DNA of 64,000 nt from Avena insularis (GCA_023614405.1 CM042694.1:93045285-93109284), one strand, 5' to 3'. Positions 11,499 to 23,804 are shown, numbered from the stretch's first letter. Numbers and translations are program-made. The notes: generated by a model from the letters alone, not told the origin.

Positions 11499-12294
11499 AG
11501 AGCGTGGGTCAATGCTGGAGCTGGAAAAACAGATTATTCACTTTTGTCCATGCCGACTGTTATACCAGTATAAATACCACCTGTGCTAGAATTAATGATT
11601 CGCATATTGACTTAACGAAACAAGCCAGACAAAACGACTCTTAATAAAATCTATAAACTGCAGACTAAATAAAAATAGCACAGAAACTTTCGTGCTAGTC
11701 TTGAAGTGTACGTAGCAATTGAAGATTAAAATTGATCTTTAGAGCTTCACGTGAAGAGCAAAGCAATCAGGACGTGTAATCCTGCCTCGGGACCGGATCC
11801 AATTTGATTGAAGTTGTATTTCTATCCACAATTCACCACATGGCGTATTGATATTGCTTTGGATGGATCGTGTGTGCTTCTTCACGCCGCGCGTGCGCTT
11901 TAATTGATCCAGTATTCACACACACGCACGATCGGGGTGGACAACACCAAATAAATTACTCGGCGTATTGGGCAGCAGTTCCTGTCGGACTTGGCCGTGG
12001 AAATCGATCAGTGAGACGAATCGATGACATGACGAATTCCTTCCTGATCTGCGAATTGGTGACGCAGCGGAACACGCCGAATCGTCAAAGGCGGCGCACG
12101 GGACACCGGCCAAAGAAGTAGTCTCCAGATCCGATTTCAAGGTTCTTCGATTTTGGTGAAACTGCACGATGCCGCAAGACGCGGTTGTTGATCCAATGAA
12201 GATGACGATGCACGGTGCTGCGTGATGCTGTCCGGGAGCACAGCGGAAAGTCTCCCAGGCAGCAGATCTTGAAATCTTCGGATCTGATACCACT
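11499..12294 (-). other. 5' leader half of the split non-autonomous element
   Basis: Remaining internal sequence between the nested Copia element and the right LTR. Open frames here are short and without domains. This is the leader side, ending at the primer site. Confidence 0.6.
12284..12292 (-). other. Primer-binding site of the non-autonomous element
   Basis: Reads TGGTATCAG on the minus strand, two bases inside the right LTR. This sets the element's orientation. Confidence 0.85.
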
Positions 12295-12640
12295 TGTTAT
12301 ACAATCGCACAGCAAAAAGTAGATCAAATAAAAAATAAGAACATAGATTTTTACGTAAAAATCCTTGCGGGAAAAAACCACGGAACGCACGACGGCGTAT
12401 CACTATAGTTGGAAGGAGTATTACAATACACGAGAGGACAAACCCTCTACGTGCTATCAATATGATGGAACTCTCTCAATCTAATCTATGACTACCTGAC
12501 ACTATATAAAGGGGCAAAACAACTCTCTTTCTTGACAGACATAAAATAGAGTTGTAGATGTGCTACGTCTAGCACGGTTAGCACGCCGTAGTCCGTCAGG
12601 ACTCCTTCTGTAGTACATAGGATTCGGATCATATTCAACA
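12295..12640 (-). repeat. 5' LTR of the non-autonomous element
   Basis: 346 bp, partner of 3605-3949. It is followed at 12641 by the CAGAT target duplication. Confidence 0.87.
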
Positions 12641-12645
12641 CAGAT

Positions 12646-13070
12646 AAATCCAAAACCTTAGGGATCACAACATTGTCGGTTCTTCTAGCTATGATTTCCA
12701 AGATATGTCTGTACTCCAAAAGTCCAAAGATATTATTTATATATGTCGAATCTATCAAAATATATGTTTTCGTATAGACGGAACTTACTGAATGATCCAG
12801 ATGATATTTGTGATGGTCAATCTCCGTCAATGAAGCATATATCCATATCATCGATGGAAATACATACATTAGCTCGTGGGGGTTGGTTAAAATATGCATC
12901 CACAAAGTATTCCAGTAGGGATCAACCAAATCTTGCAGAAATTCACCAAGTTCAGCAAAGGCTTCTGGTATCACTTAATCCTTAATGAAAAGACATACAA
13001 ATCAAGCGCTTGGAATTGGTTACCCGGACTTGTTTGTCATGGGAAGTTTCTGCATACATGATTTATCATA
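12646..13070. other. No recognised gene
   Basis: A minus-strand open frame (to 12974) runs from here into the LTR. It shows no domain I recognise and crosses the element boundary, so it is not called. Confidence 0.4.
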
Positions 13071-13158
13071 CTCCCTCCACTCAGAAATATAAGATATTTT
13101 AGCTTTGTGAATCGAATGTATCTAGACTAAAACGTCTTATATTTTTAAACAGAGGGAG
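13071..13158. mobile_element. Stowaway MITE
   Basis: 88-bp element with CTCCCTCC.../...GAGGGAG terminal inverted repeats continuing into AAATATAAGA-type sequence on both sides, flanked by TA dinucleotides (13069-13070, 13159-13160). This is a Tc1/Mariner-type non-autonomous element. Confidence 0.88.
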
Positions 13159-13160
13159 TA

Positions 13161-14472
13161 TATTTTTGGCAGTGTCACTTTTTTTTCTTCTTGAAACTGC
13201 AACGGTGCGCCACCTAAAGCGACATATTAAGGGCCAAAACAGGCGGAAGCTATTCAAAATGTAGAACCTGCATAGCGAGCAAAGAGGAAAACCAAACAGC
13301 GCAAGGTTACTTGGATGAATGACATTTTTCCCCACCACGGTATATGAAGAGACAAAATTTCACTTAGCACATATGTAGCTACATATTTCTTTACCTTCAA
13401 GGTAACACTCAGATCGCGACACCTACGAAAGTGGTCATTTGCCAAAGTGTCTATAATCCATGGTACAGCTGAATGTATAATCCTTTTATTTATCTTGTTG
13501 CAACTCCTAGATTGTTGTTGAGAATAGTTCTGCTCCCCTCGCCTTGTATCCTGAATTTGGTCAGGGTAATACATTTCACACTTTCCCAAACAATCTCCAT
13601 AGGAGCTTTGACGAGGTCCACCATGGGTTCATGATGCCAATTATCAACAACACGTGTGGATAGTGATGCCCACGATGCAGGCCTTCAGAAGTAGCAGATA
13701 TAGAACGTACGAAACTGCTCGCAGTTCTTCCAGCTGCCTTGTAGTGCCGTCACCGTCGCCATCATCGCACGGTGTATATTAGATGGTGATGCCTCGATTA
13801 GCATGTGGACAATGGCATGAACCCTAGATACCATGGAATTTGCACTCGTGCTCCACAGCACCGCCTCGAGCCGCGCATGAGAAAAAAAAAAGGACGATCG
13901 AACTCAATAGATGAAAAACCCTGCCTAATCTGATTGTTGATTCCTCACATACATAAGATCTCTCCGATCAGAATGTTGGGGCTCGGATCGATCTCTCAAT
14001 CATAATCTCGCCCGTTCATCGGTTCCTTCATGTCAATGCCATTGTGTGGGTTTCGTTCTAGACGACGACGGTGGCCGGGAACGACCGAGCAAAGAACTAC
14101 ACCACGATCCAACCAGTTTTTTCTTTGGATAACTACCACGATCCATCCATGATAGCTAGCTAGGCTCGGGAGTTGGGACGATAGAGGCCGGACGTTTCGA
14201 TCTTCTAAATATAAACCGTGTCAAACTTTTAATTCCCGACCGAGTCCGCATCTGAGACGTGATCTTCTAAATATGATCGTGTCAAAACGGATCACTACGT
14301 GATCTTCTAAATATAAGTTGTGTCAAACCGGACCACGTAAAACCGGTTACGTACTACATAAATTTTGTTAAATCCTAGCCGTAAATTATAGATCTATCAG
14401 TTAAAATAATTCTAATGATGTGAATCAACCTGGTGCCTCGAAAAACACTCTTATATTCCTTTTAGTATATAA
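13161..14472. other. Intergenic DNA with a short degenerate repeat
   Basis: No gene supported. A unit beginning GATCTTCTAAATAT and ending GTGTCAAA occurs three times, at about 14199, 14261 and 14301. Confidence 0.45.
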
Positions 14473-14503
14473 CTAGCATGGTGGCCCTCGCAATTACGAG
14501 GGC
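14473..14503 (-). mobile_element. Helitron-type 3' terminus (second copy)
   Basis: Same design as at 2054 and nearly the same sequence: a 7-bp stem (GCCCTCG/CGAGGGC, 14484-14503), seven bases, CTAG, then T on the minus strand. Hence the same family. The body would lie to the right; its 5' end was not located. Confidence 0.55.
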
Positions 14504-15315
14504 ATCATCCATATTGTGTAGAGAGTTTGCAAGAGCATCATCCGTTTTGTATCGAAAGTTTCACAAAATGTATGTTTGAATAGAATTTAATCATGTGACA
14601 GAAAATAATAATAGTATATGCGCACCCGAACAGTTTTTGACAATAATATAACACAAGCATGGGAAACATCTTTAATATATGATCTTTATTATGTCATTTG
14701 CAAAAACACTAAATAATGGATGCACATTTTATTTTCTGCGTGATATTGCAATAATACATTCAACCTGCAAAGTCATGAACACACATTTTAGGGGTGTTAT
14801 AGTGTCAGCCAATGTTTCTTTACGAACTAACGATCCATAGTTTTTGTTCTAAAAATCTAGGTTGGACCCAAAATGATTTTATCCATATAAACAGAGTAGA
14901 AAGTGATCTATATTTACTTTTCTCTTCTATGAAGTAATCTATTGAAATTTTTTCTAAGGTTTATACACAAATCAGAGAAACTGACAAATGACTGGAGTTC
15001 TACAAAAATTATTTGAATTACAAAGACCACAAGTCTACACTATGCATGGACACCAAAGATAAAACCATGGCCGGTGACTTATTCTGAAACTACATTCTTC
15101 ATCGTTGAGTTTCTCGTTTGACACCAAAAAAAATAGTTCTTACTATAGTTGTTATTTTTGTTGGTTTGTTATTGTCTTGCTTTATTATGCTTTATATCAT
15201 TGGTTGGTTTCTTTGAAACTAGATCTTATTGGCAAGGTGGATCTCGCCAACCTCGATCATCGGGTTGCTTGTTGGTGAAGTTCGAGCCGCCGAATTCATG
15301 ATTCTAGCGCTCAAA
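14504..15315. other. AT-rich DNA, no recognised gene
   Basis: No supported open frame. The right-hand part is probably the leader of the gypsy LTR fragment beginning at 15316. Confidence 0.4.
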
Positions 15316-15335
15316 GTTCCCATAGACGACACCAA
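15316..15335 (-). other. Gypsy-type primer-binding site
   Basis: Reads TTGGTGTCGTCTATGGGAAC on minus, directly inside a TGAC...GTCA LTR. The same arrangement (TTGGCGCCGTCTGTGGGAA) is found in the complete gypsy element at 48201-48219. Confidence 0.7.
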
Positions 15336-15779
15336 TGACCATGGATAACCTCGATAATTCCCATAGTGATGGACTTGGGTTTGATGGAAACAGTGGTGGT
15401 GATTTTGTTGGCCTATTAGATAAACAAGGGAGTCAAATTCTGTTTGAGCTTTATTGCAAAGAGATGATTATGAAGTCACCTATTCACTAGATGCAATCTA
15501 ACCCACAGCGGATTGTGTCTACTCCAAGCTATGGTGCCCTCTCCGTCGTCTCCTCCCAGCCTATATGAGAAGCTGGGTCTCACAGTCCAATATGGATCGG
15601 TTGCAAGTTGATTACAGCTACCCGACTATGTTGGTTCATATTCGTATGAGGATCAACTCGTCTGATTCCGGGGCTTCGGATGCTTACAGAGCTTCCTGCT
15701 TCCTTGTGGGCCTTGGGCCATATCTTTAGTATGTACCAGGTATATCAATGATGGGAACCCGATAAGTCATACCATGTCA
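15336..15779 (-). repeat. Gypsy LTR, 5' LTR of a truncated element
   Basis: TGACC... to ...TGTCA, 444 bp. It shares the layout and short stretches (ATGGACTTGGGTTT, GTACCAGGTATA-like) with the LTR of the complete gypsy element, so it belongs to a related family. There is a primer site on its left but no purine tract on its right, so it is the 5' LTR of a minus-strand element whose coding body to the left is missing. Confidence 0.65.
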
Positions 15780-16389
15780 TGCGGCATGACTCCTTGGAGA
15801 AGTTTTTTCTTGGCGGTGAGTAGGAGCTGATGGTGTGGAGATGATGGCGCTGTGGTTTTCATGCTTGATTATGTCACGAAGTCCTCCTAGTTGTTGACGG
15901 TGGACAACTCGAGGCAATGTTGATTGCGGGTTGATGTATCCTTTGCGAGGTATTAATGCCTGCACTTTTCATGGCGTCTCTTGGCGTGGCGTGCATTGAG
16001 CTTCAGGCTTGAATTTGGCTATGGCTTTTTGAGGATGCTCATCCGGCTTGCTGGTTCCTTCTTCCCTTCTTCTTCGATGCGCTTCTTGCCTTGCAAGACG
16101 CCCTGCTTGGGGCACCCCAGATTTGTGCTTGAGCACCCTCCCTAGTACACCAAGAAAAGTGATAGGAACGCCTCCCTATTTTTAAGGGTGTAGGCTCCTA
16201 GAGCCCCCGAACCGCTAGCGCCTTGCTCCCCCTTCTTGGCCAGGACTCTCTTCTCGGGGTGTACTTGCTTCTTCTTCACGGGAAGCCCGATGTCATCCTC
16301 ATCAGCGGAGTAGGTGGTGGCGATGTCTTTGTAGACGTGGTCGTTGGTGCACCTCGCTTCTCCTTCGTTGTTGTGAATGGTGATGGTGC

Positions 16390-18600
16390 CATTGCTTCCT
16401 AGATCTTGATGAGGTTATAGGCACGGTGAATTACCGCCATGAACTTTGCCAGCGTTTGGTAGCCAAGGATGGCGTTGTAGGGTAGTGTCAGGTGTGCCAC
16501 ATCAAAGTCGATGAGCTCGGTGCGGTAGTTGCTTCGAGTCCCGAATATGACAGGGAGCTTAACCTGCCCCAGTGGCGTAGTATTTACACCAGTCACTCCC
16601 AAGAAGAGCCTGGTACGCAAGAGGCGCTCATAAGACCCATGTATCTTCTCGAATGTTTTCACAGAGATAACATTGAGGCCCGCGCTTCGATCGATGACCA
16701 TCTTGGAGACATCGACGGATTTTATGGTGGGAGTGCACACCAAGGGAATAATGCCTACCGCCTTTGTCGACCTTGGGTGGTCGCCACTGTTGAAGGTTAC
16801 CAGGAACTGGGACAACTTGATATTTGGGTCTCCTGCCACTGGTATTGTCACGGTGATCTCGCAGCTAAACCTCTTGAGCTCACTATTGTAAAGCGGGGCT
16901 TGCGCTCCTCCGACGATGCACGTCATCATCCGTGGTTCTTGGAAATCTCATGGGTGGCACTCGAGGAGGTTTTTGTTTACCTCGCTAAGGGGCTACGGGC
17001 AGATCTTGTTTGCCGGTGCTGGTTGTTGTAGTAGTTGTAGTGTTTATTACCCCATCGATCATTTCCTTGATTGCCACACCCATAGCCGCGACCACTGCCG
17101 CGATTCTTTCTCCTTTCATACTCGTCGCGTAGCTTGTCGATCTTGAAGCAGTTCTCTGTGCTGTGAGAATGTGCCTTGTGGTAGATGCAGTATGGGTGGC
17201 CATCTTCCTCCTTGACATCCGTGTTGCGGTGATGCTTCAGTTCTGGCTCAACCGTGAGCACAGCCGGCGTTTTACGCTTGGTCTCCTTGTCCTTCTTGGG
17301 TGATGTAGCGACCTTCGATGCACCAGGGTAGGCATGCTTCGATAGGCGTCCTTCTTCAGCATTGGCGCACTTCTTGACCATCTCAAAGAGCTCCACCACC
17401 GAGCTAAAATCATCGTTCATGGAGAGCTTTTCCAGCATCCGATGTCGGTGACACATCCCGAGAACACTGAGATGACATTGTCGTCACTGACCCACGATAT
17501 TTTGTTGCTCACGTGACTGAAACACTGTATGTACTTCCACAGCGTCTCGCTGGGTTGTTGGCGTATGACGCGGAGGTCGTTGAGCGTGTATGGACAGTTG
17601 TACATCCTCTTGAAGCTGGCGACAAACTTCTTGCAAAGATCCTTCCATGACTTGACGTATTCCTTAGGGAGGTTATTCACCAGCCATGCGCGAGCAGCGT
17701 CCCTGAGGGCCATCAGGAACCAATTGGCCATGATCTTGTCGTCGCCGCCTGCCGCTTAGATGCCCACCGTGTAGAGCAGCAAAAATTAGACAGGATTTTC
17801 CTTGCCATCGTCGCGCGGGGGAAGGTATGGCCGAAACTTTCTTGGCCAGACCACTTTGCGAAGCTCTTTGGTGAAGGCGAGGCAGCCCCTATTGTATGAT
17901 GGAGTTTTGTCGACGAGAGCGGTGTGATTGCCGTTGCCAGCCTCAATAGCTCCTGTGATGGTATGCTCCTGGCGCTGCCGATGTTTCTCAATGGAGAGAA
18001 TGGCGTCCTCTGTGACGTCTCAACGACCTATGATGAAGAAGCAGTGTGTGATTTGGATGGACCTCCTCCTTGTCCTGGTGGGTTGCATGGTTTCTCCGTG
18101 TTTCCAACTTGTCGGTGTTGCCGAGGGGGGTGGCGGTGCCGGATGTACGTAGCCGGTGGTGGAAGTGATGAGAGGGAGCACACCAGAGCGACGCCAGTGA
18201 TGTTGAGGAGGTCAGTGATGCGCTAGAGCCATGCATCGCGCATGTTGGCGGGGGCTGGTGGCGTAGCAACTCCTATGCCATGAGTAGTGCGGCTTCTGAG
18301 GAAGGACGTCCGTTACGCTCTCTTCCGGAGGTAGGCTCGATGTGTTGTTGGGTTCTCTCCTGCCGCTCTGCAGGGTCAGAGAGGTGTGCCTCCTGGTTCC
18401 CTGTCCCTGCTCTTGATCAGGAGGGTCAACATTGGCGTGGTCGTTGTGTCGCCAAGGTTTTGCTCCGCCTGATGAGTGACAGCAGCCACAGCTGCGACAA
18501 CGATGGCGGCGCGACAGGCCCACTCCTTGTGAGTTATCCCTATCATGCTTGATGGAGAGGTGGGAGGTGCACCTCAGCCCCCTGGTGCACAAAATGACGG
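16390..18600 (-). pseudogene. Gypsy gag-protease remnant
   Basis: Minus-strand pieces in the order expected of a Ty3/gypsy gag. A capsid part at 17417-17731 has RAWLVNNLPKEYVKSWKDLC and YIQCFSHV. A Zn-knuckle-like part at 16977-17456 has YCIYHKAHSHSTENC. A protease-like part at 16399-16929 has LIDGGSS degraded to VIDRSAG and a C-terminal ILGYQTLAKFMAV typical of the region before RT. Stops and frameshifts separate the pieces. RT, RNase H and integrase are absent, so the element is truncated. Confidence 0.75.
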
Positions 18601-19050
18601 AGATTGTCCCTCTAGGGGACCTCTCGAAGTAGGATGGAATCTATCACTGGGGGCTGAACACGATCTCCCCAAACCCTCCTGAAGCCTCACAAGGAAACTG
18701 CAGAGAAAACACGACAAAGAGACACAGAGAGTTATCCAGGTTCAGGCCACCGTGTGGTGTAAAATTCTACTCTTACTTGTCTGGATTGCTTGCACTTCTT
18801 TGCGAGGTTACAGTACAAGTGGTGAGCGTGTGCTCAGATCTAGGGTTTTCTGAGGATGAAGAAGCCCTCTTTATCTAGGGTGCCCCTACCCCTTTTATAG
18901 GCGCCCCAGTCCTCTTCCCGCCCTTGGGCGGGAAGGGTTTCCACATGGTCCGTCAGGTGGGGCAGGTAGGGCACAGCTGTCACCTACTTGTGGACTTGGT
19001 CCACCGGTGCGCGCCATGTCCTCCTTGCTCTTCTTCTCCTGCACGTACCT
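18600..19050 (-). repeat. Probable 5' LTR and leader of the gypsy remnant
   Basis: Contains the sequence context usual at Triticeae gypsy LTRs and a TATAAAAG on minus. The outer edge cannot be fixed because the partner LTR is missing, so the bounds are approximate. Confidence 0.45.
18892..18899 (-). promoter_or_regulatory. TATA box of the gypsy remnant LTR
   Basis: Minus strand TATAAAAG followed by a G-rich leader, correctly placed and oriented to drive the gag remnant to its left. Confidence 0.55.
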
Positions 19051-21116
19051 CTGGCGCAATCGAGTGGGGTGGTCCCCACTAGGTCCAGGTCTTGTTGGCC
19101 ACTCCAGGCTTCATGAAGAAGAGTTGTCTCTTGGCGCCTCTGCTGCGGCGCTGAGACGGTGTCATCTAAGTGTGCTTCGCGAGGTGCCTTTTCTCTCCAG
19201 GGGGCCCTCCCATGGCGAGGTCTTGGAGAGATTCCCTGGCGTCATTTTTCCTTGAAGAGATCTGTCTTGTGGAGACTTGGCATCAAGTGGGTCATGGTAC
19301 CCTGATAACCGTTGGCCTGACAGAGCGGTGGGAGCTTCGCCGCGGCCCGTGCCGTTCCGCACGCGAGCACCAAGCGCGGCTCTGCCTCCTCGTCGTGGAC
19401 AACTCCGACGACGACAGCACCGACGACAAGGAGTAGGCACGTGAAGCCGCCGTGGATGCTCCGATGAGTAGTTACCACCGGTAGGGTAGAGCGCCTACTA
19501 GGGTTTGTTTTGATGGTGCAGCGGCATCGATTTTGGTCGTAAAAATTTGCGTTGATCAAAAACCGTCCCCATATGTATGAACTATGTGTGAATCTGGCAT
19601 CAATGATGTTTTTAAAATTATGCACTTGCAATTAGTGTATCTGTTCTGCGTGAAGAACTTCCGTACTAAAACTACTTTTACACTTCACAGTTCACGTGTT
19701 TGGCTATCCGCTAAACCCCACGTGGCCTGACTCCAGGCCAGGCGCGCGACACAGGTGTACCGGGGGCGAGTTTTGTCGCGGTTCCCCCGAGCTATCGGCT
19801 ATTCGGCTTGATATCCGTGTACGCGCTTAACTCGACGCATCAGCCGTGGCACCGTCGACGCGACTATTGGGGAGACGATGCCGCGTATTCTGTTTTCTCT
19901 CGCGACCGGTCCTGGGCTAGGTAGGAGACCGGCGGCGAGCGCGCCCCGGGGTAGCGAGGGCGCTCCACACATGCCCACGTAGGCGCACGCCGCGTACGTC
20001 GTCCTCCGTATCGCTTCCTGCCACTCGTGGCGCGCGCGCGTCGGTGTCTCCTGCTCCAGGCCGATCGAGGCGTTGCAGCTTACTTGCAGACAACCGTTTC
20101 CCCACCCCGACAAGCCACCCACCCTTCTCCCTCTCACTCCGATCGAGGAGGAGAGGAATTTTAATGGAAGTGGAAGCTCCTCGCGAGCAGTGCAGTTATT
20201 AGCACTGTGCCGCGCAACGGACAAGCGACGTCGCGGTCTCCTAGAGAATATCTGCAGCATTGCTGACGTAATATAACTCGCCCAGCTAGCAGTCCCTCCG
20301 GATCAATCATTGCTGCTGCGTGCCACGGCGGCCTCGATCCGTCGCCCGCCCGATCCGGCCGGCCCGATGCGTGCGGCTCCGTCCAGCTCCCCAACAAAAT
20401 TCACCCCTCGTTTTCTATTTCCTCTGTCAGCATTCGAGGTGTATAGCTTTTGCTAGTTTGCTTATTCCATCCGTCGATCCAGAGGTTGTTCTCAGCAGGT
20501 GAATCAGCCGTAACCAATCGCTGCTACGTGTTTTTCTCCGATCCCACCAGCAAGTTACACACCGCGACGCCGAAATCTGCACGTAATTTCTACGATGTGC
20601 AGCTATAATGATTACATTTCCGATAGCACACCATCTCTCTCTCTCTCTGAGTGTATCATCGAAAACAATAACCTTAACCCAAAAAGAATCTCTCTGACAC
20701 GACTTAGAAGAAGAAGAGACGACGATCACGGATGGTCCCTCTTATCGGGAGATGATTTGATGCAGCGACGCCAAGCTATCTCGCGGCGCTTCGTCGCTCC
20801 CTCGATCGATCGCTGGTGGTTAGGCTGCACCGAGAACGACGCAGCTGTCTGTCTAGTCTGCATCGATCCCTGGTGGTTACGCTGTCTGTTTTAGATACAA
20901 ATACTTTTTTCTCCATTTCTTCTGTCAGTCTATTGTAATTTTGGATTTTTGGCTTTCGCTTTTGGAATGAAAATGGTTCAGGCCAACCTTTGTGCCCGCC
21001 CTAGCACCCCTAAAAAAAGTGTATAGGTTCGTAGAGGTTCGGAGTGAATATATACACTAAAAAAGGATAGATATATTAATTTCATAAAGCTAAAATGTCT
21101 TATATTAAAAAAAATT
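19051..21116. other. GC-rich then mixed intergenic DNA, no recognised gene
   Basis: Several short overlapping open frames on both strands come from high GC content and share no motif. A CT microsatellite lies at 20634-20648. Confidence 0.4.
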
Positions 21117-21794
21117 GAGAACGTCGGAAGGGGTCTCCCCCTACCTCAAATTTTATTAAAATAGAGAGCTAAGACAGCTCAAGGTTTTACACATACAAGG
21201 GAGAAACAACAAGGGAGAAAGAAAGGAAAAGAAAGGAAAAAACAATCAGATTAGCCAGTCTGTAATCCAAATCATCGCCGCTTCCTTCTCTTTCCTGCTA
21301 GCTCTAAGCATCCATAGCCTCACCAAATCAGCACATTGTTTAGCAAACATGTCGACAGGAGTCTCGATGTCATCAAAGACCATCATATTCCTTGAAAGCC
21401 AGATAGTCCAGTAAATTGCAATAATAACCATGTCTCAAGCCTGCATTTTACTTTTTGGAGTTCTTTTCTTTGCTTCGACAAAAATATCATGTAGCTCCAC
21501 GCACACGTCCATCTGAATTCCCAGTTTGTCCAAGATGAGCTTGGTATGGCAACACTCAAACACAAAGTGCTGAACAGTCTCCTTTTCCTGACATCCAAAG
21601 GGACATTGGTCATTGTCGATAATATTTTGCTTTAGAAGAACTGTCCTCACTTTAATTCTCCCTTTCAGCATAAGCCAAGCAAAAATCTTCCTTTTTTTTA
21701 GCAGCGCATCATTTCCATATTGAACTGACACCCCACATTCAGACAGTAGTGCCTCGCTAAGGAAACTGTTTGCTACGTTCATCCTCTGCTGCAC
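21117..21794 (-). mobile_element. LINE 3' fragment (zf-RVT region)
   Basis: Minus-strand pieces at 21435-21794 and 21246-21431. The first has FAWLMLKGRIKVRTVLL, CPFGC and HFVFECC, the zinc-binding region that follows RT in plant LINEs. The second has WTIWLSRNMMVFDD, the usual C-terminal end. The RT and endonuclease are missing (5' truncation, typical of LINE insertion), and the sequence to the left with an AATAAAATTTGAGGT-like stretch is probably the 3' UTR. Confidence 0.75.
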
Positions 21795-21799
21795 TATAC

Positions 21800-22356
21800 A
21801 GACAGGAGTGCCCAGCCGCGTCTCCTATCGAGGAATGTTGATAGGTGTGGAGTTTGATTGATTAACTACGTAATGCACGCACATCTCCTATACTGAAGCT
21901 TTGCCTAAACCCGTAATTAACAATAAACTGCAAATAATTTTTTTTATAGAGTACTGCATGGCGAGAATTTAGGGTGCTCTCTTTGGTTTCCGTCGCTTTC
22001 GTAGGACCGGTGGAAGGAAGGAATGGTGGAATGGAATGTGGAGCCGTCACTCTTCCGGCATGCATGTAATGTAGGGGTAGACAACGGAGAGAAGAGAATG
22101 ATCTCTGTGCTGGAACCCGAAACACTAGATGGCTTTGATGATTAGCACATGATTGCCCCGTTTCAGAGGAAAGGGATATGACAATTAGAGGCACTTACAC
22201 TTAAGAAGCCTATTAAACAATGGATTTTATTCATTACTATGCTTAACTAGTACTCTCTCCTTCCCAAATTAAGATGTATATTTGCTTTGGTCAAGGTAGT
22301 TCCGATAGAGATTTTGATGACTGTATAAGGTTCTTGCCTCTTTGAGTAGGTTGAAT
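21800..22356. other. No recognised gene
   Basis: A lone Stowaway-like end (CTCTCTCCTTCCCAAATTAAG) sits near 22254 without a detectable partner. Confidence 0.4.
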
Positions 22357-22715
22357 GGCTGTTTGATTCAAAGGATTTACAAATAATTTTTGTAGGATTC
22401 TTATCTATAGGATTTTTTTTCTATAGAGGCCATTTGATTCAAAGAATTAAACCCTCCAAAATTCCTATGGATTCCTTTCCTACACTATAATCCCATAGGA
22501 TTTCTAGCAAGAGGTTTGACCTCTTGGAAAATTTCCTATGTGTTTATGACAACTATGGCATATACTCAATCTCTATACAAATTTCCTGCATTTTTCCTGT
22601 GGTACAACCAAATCCTGCGTTTTTCATTCATGTAGGATTTCACATGTCATGACATACCATTCCTGCTTTTTACCTATCCTTGTGCTTTTAAAATCCTTTG
22701 AATCAAACATGCCCT
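22357..22715. mobile_element. MITE with GTTTGATTCAAAGGATTT inverted ends
   Basis: The left end reads GGCTGTTTGATTCAAAGG and the right end is its reverse complement (CCTTTGAATCAAACATGCCC). About 360 bp and AT-rich, with no coding capacity. It resembles Tourist/Harbinger-type or hAT-type MITEs of grasses. No clean target duplication was seen, so the superfamily is uncertain. Confidence 0.6.
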
Positions 22716-23701
22716 CAAGGTCGTTTGATTTATAGGATTCTCAACACATAAGAATAGAAAAATCACAGGTATGTTTTTTCGTAGGCATTCTAAATAGAAT
22801 GCATATTACGCAGACGTGCCTTCATGAATAATGGGAAATTCGAAAAAAAAAAGAAAAAAAGAATAATGGTAAATATCCCATTCCAAAAATCGAAACAATC
22901 GGGACTTTTTGGAGATTGGATGCAGTTACTAATTCATGAACTGGCATGTACAGAATGAAAACTTCATTCTCGATTCTACGAGAATTTTTATGAAAGCGTT
23001 TCATTTGCTTCTCTTCCATAGAAGTTCTATTTTACCAGAATGTATCCTAATTTTTGGCCTAATTCTTCTTGTGACGATCGGCTTTTGAGCTCCATTATGT
23101 GGACTTTCTCAATTTAGGAATTTGGGACTTGGTGGTAGTGGTCAATACTAACTGCACCTTCTAAATGCTCCCTGATCAAGTTAGCGTACTCGTTAGGGTT
23201 GAGTTGAGGGGGCAGCCCGTGCGCTAATTGGGCTTCGAGGTTGGCTATACGCAAGCTCGCTTTCTACCGAGGCCTGTTCTGTCCTAAACTGTTCTAGAAT
23301 GTTATTTGTTTCATAGAAAGATTCCAAAAGCACATTGATGCCGAAAGAATCTTCGGATCCCCTAACTAACAACAGGTGACCGCCTTCTTGTCGCCCAAAT
23401 TTAATCTCCTCTCCGGTTGAATCAAGCTAGTTGCAGATATTTCACGGCAGAGCTTTGTTGACTGATAGATTCACACTAGATTGGAGATCACTTCCCTCCA
23501 GCTTGCCCAACATTTGTGAAAGAGTCTACCTTTGTGTCTATGACGGTCCAGTAAACTTCCCACTCATATCAAGCAAGCCTTTGGAAAGGTAGTTGCTCGA
23601 AACCCTCATTTTCCACGCCCTGAGTGTCTTTAGTTGCTCCTTGCTTCCAGGACAATTTTGAAGATTGTCTTTTTAATGAATGATTGATTTTTTTTGAAGT
23701 A
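22716..23701. other. No recognised gene
   Basis: AT-rich to mixed sequence without a supported feature. Confidence 0.4.
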
Positions 23702-23804
23702 CCCCTCCATCCTGAAAAAGATGTCGTAAACTTGTCTAAATTTAGATGAATAGATATATCCAAATTTTGATAAATCCGAGGCAACATTTTTAGAACGGAG
23801 GGAG
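23702..23804. mobile_element. Stowaway MITE
   Basis: 103 bp between TA dinucleotides, with ends CCCCTCCATCCTG.../...CGGAGGGAG and a nearly complete internal inverted repeat. Slightly decayed left end. Confidence 0.8.

Larger units (their letters stand above)
3605..12640 (-). mobile_element. Non-autonomous LTR retrotransposon, split by a nested Copia element
   Basis: Two direct LTRs (3605-3949 and 12295-12640, both TGTT...AACA) are bounded outside by the same five bases, CAGAT (3600-3604 and 12641-12645). The minus orientation is fixed by a TGGTATCAG primer site just inside the right LTR and a purine tract (CAAGGTAGAGTT on minus) just inside the left LTR. Once the nested 6.4-kb Copia element is discounted, the element is only about 2.65 kb. 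Its internal domain (3950-5109 and 11499-12294) shows no gag or pol, so it must have relied on enzymes from another element. The initiator-Met-type primer site suggests a Copia-class partner. A second purine-tract-like sequence followed by LTR-start-like bases (minus) lies near 4999-5016. Confidence 0.85.

Noticed and set aside
12492..12974. 160-codon minus-strand frame
   Set aside because: It runs across the LTR and target-duplication border at 12640, so it cannot be an original gene.
22254..22290. Stowaway-like end near 22254
   Set aside because: Only one end is visible with no inverted partner at MITE distance.
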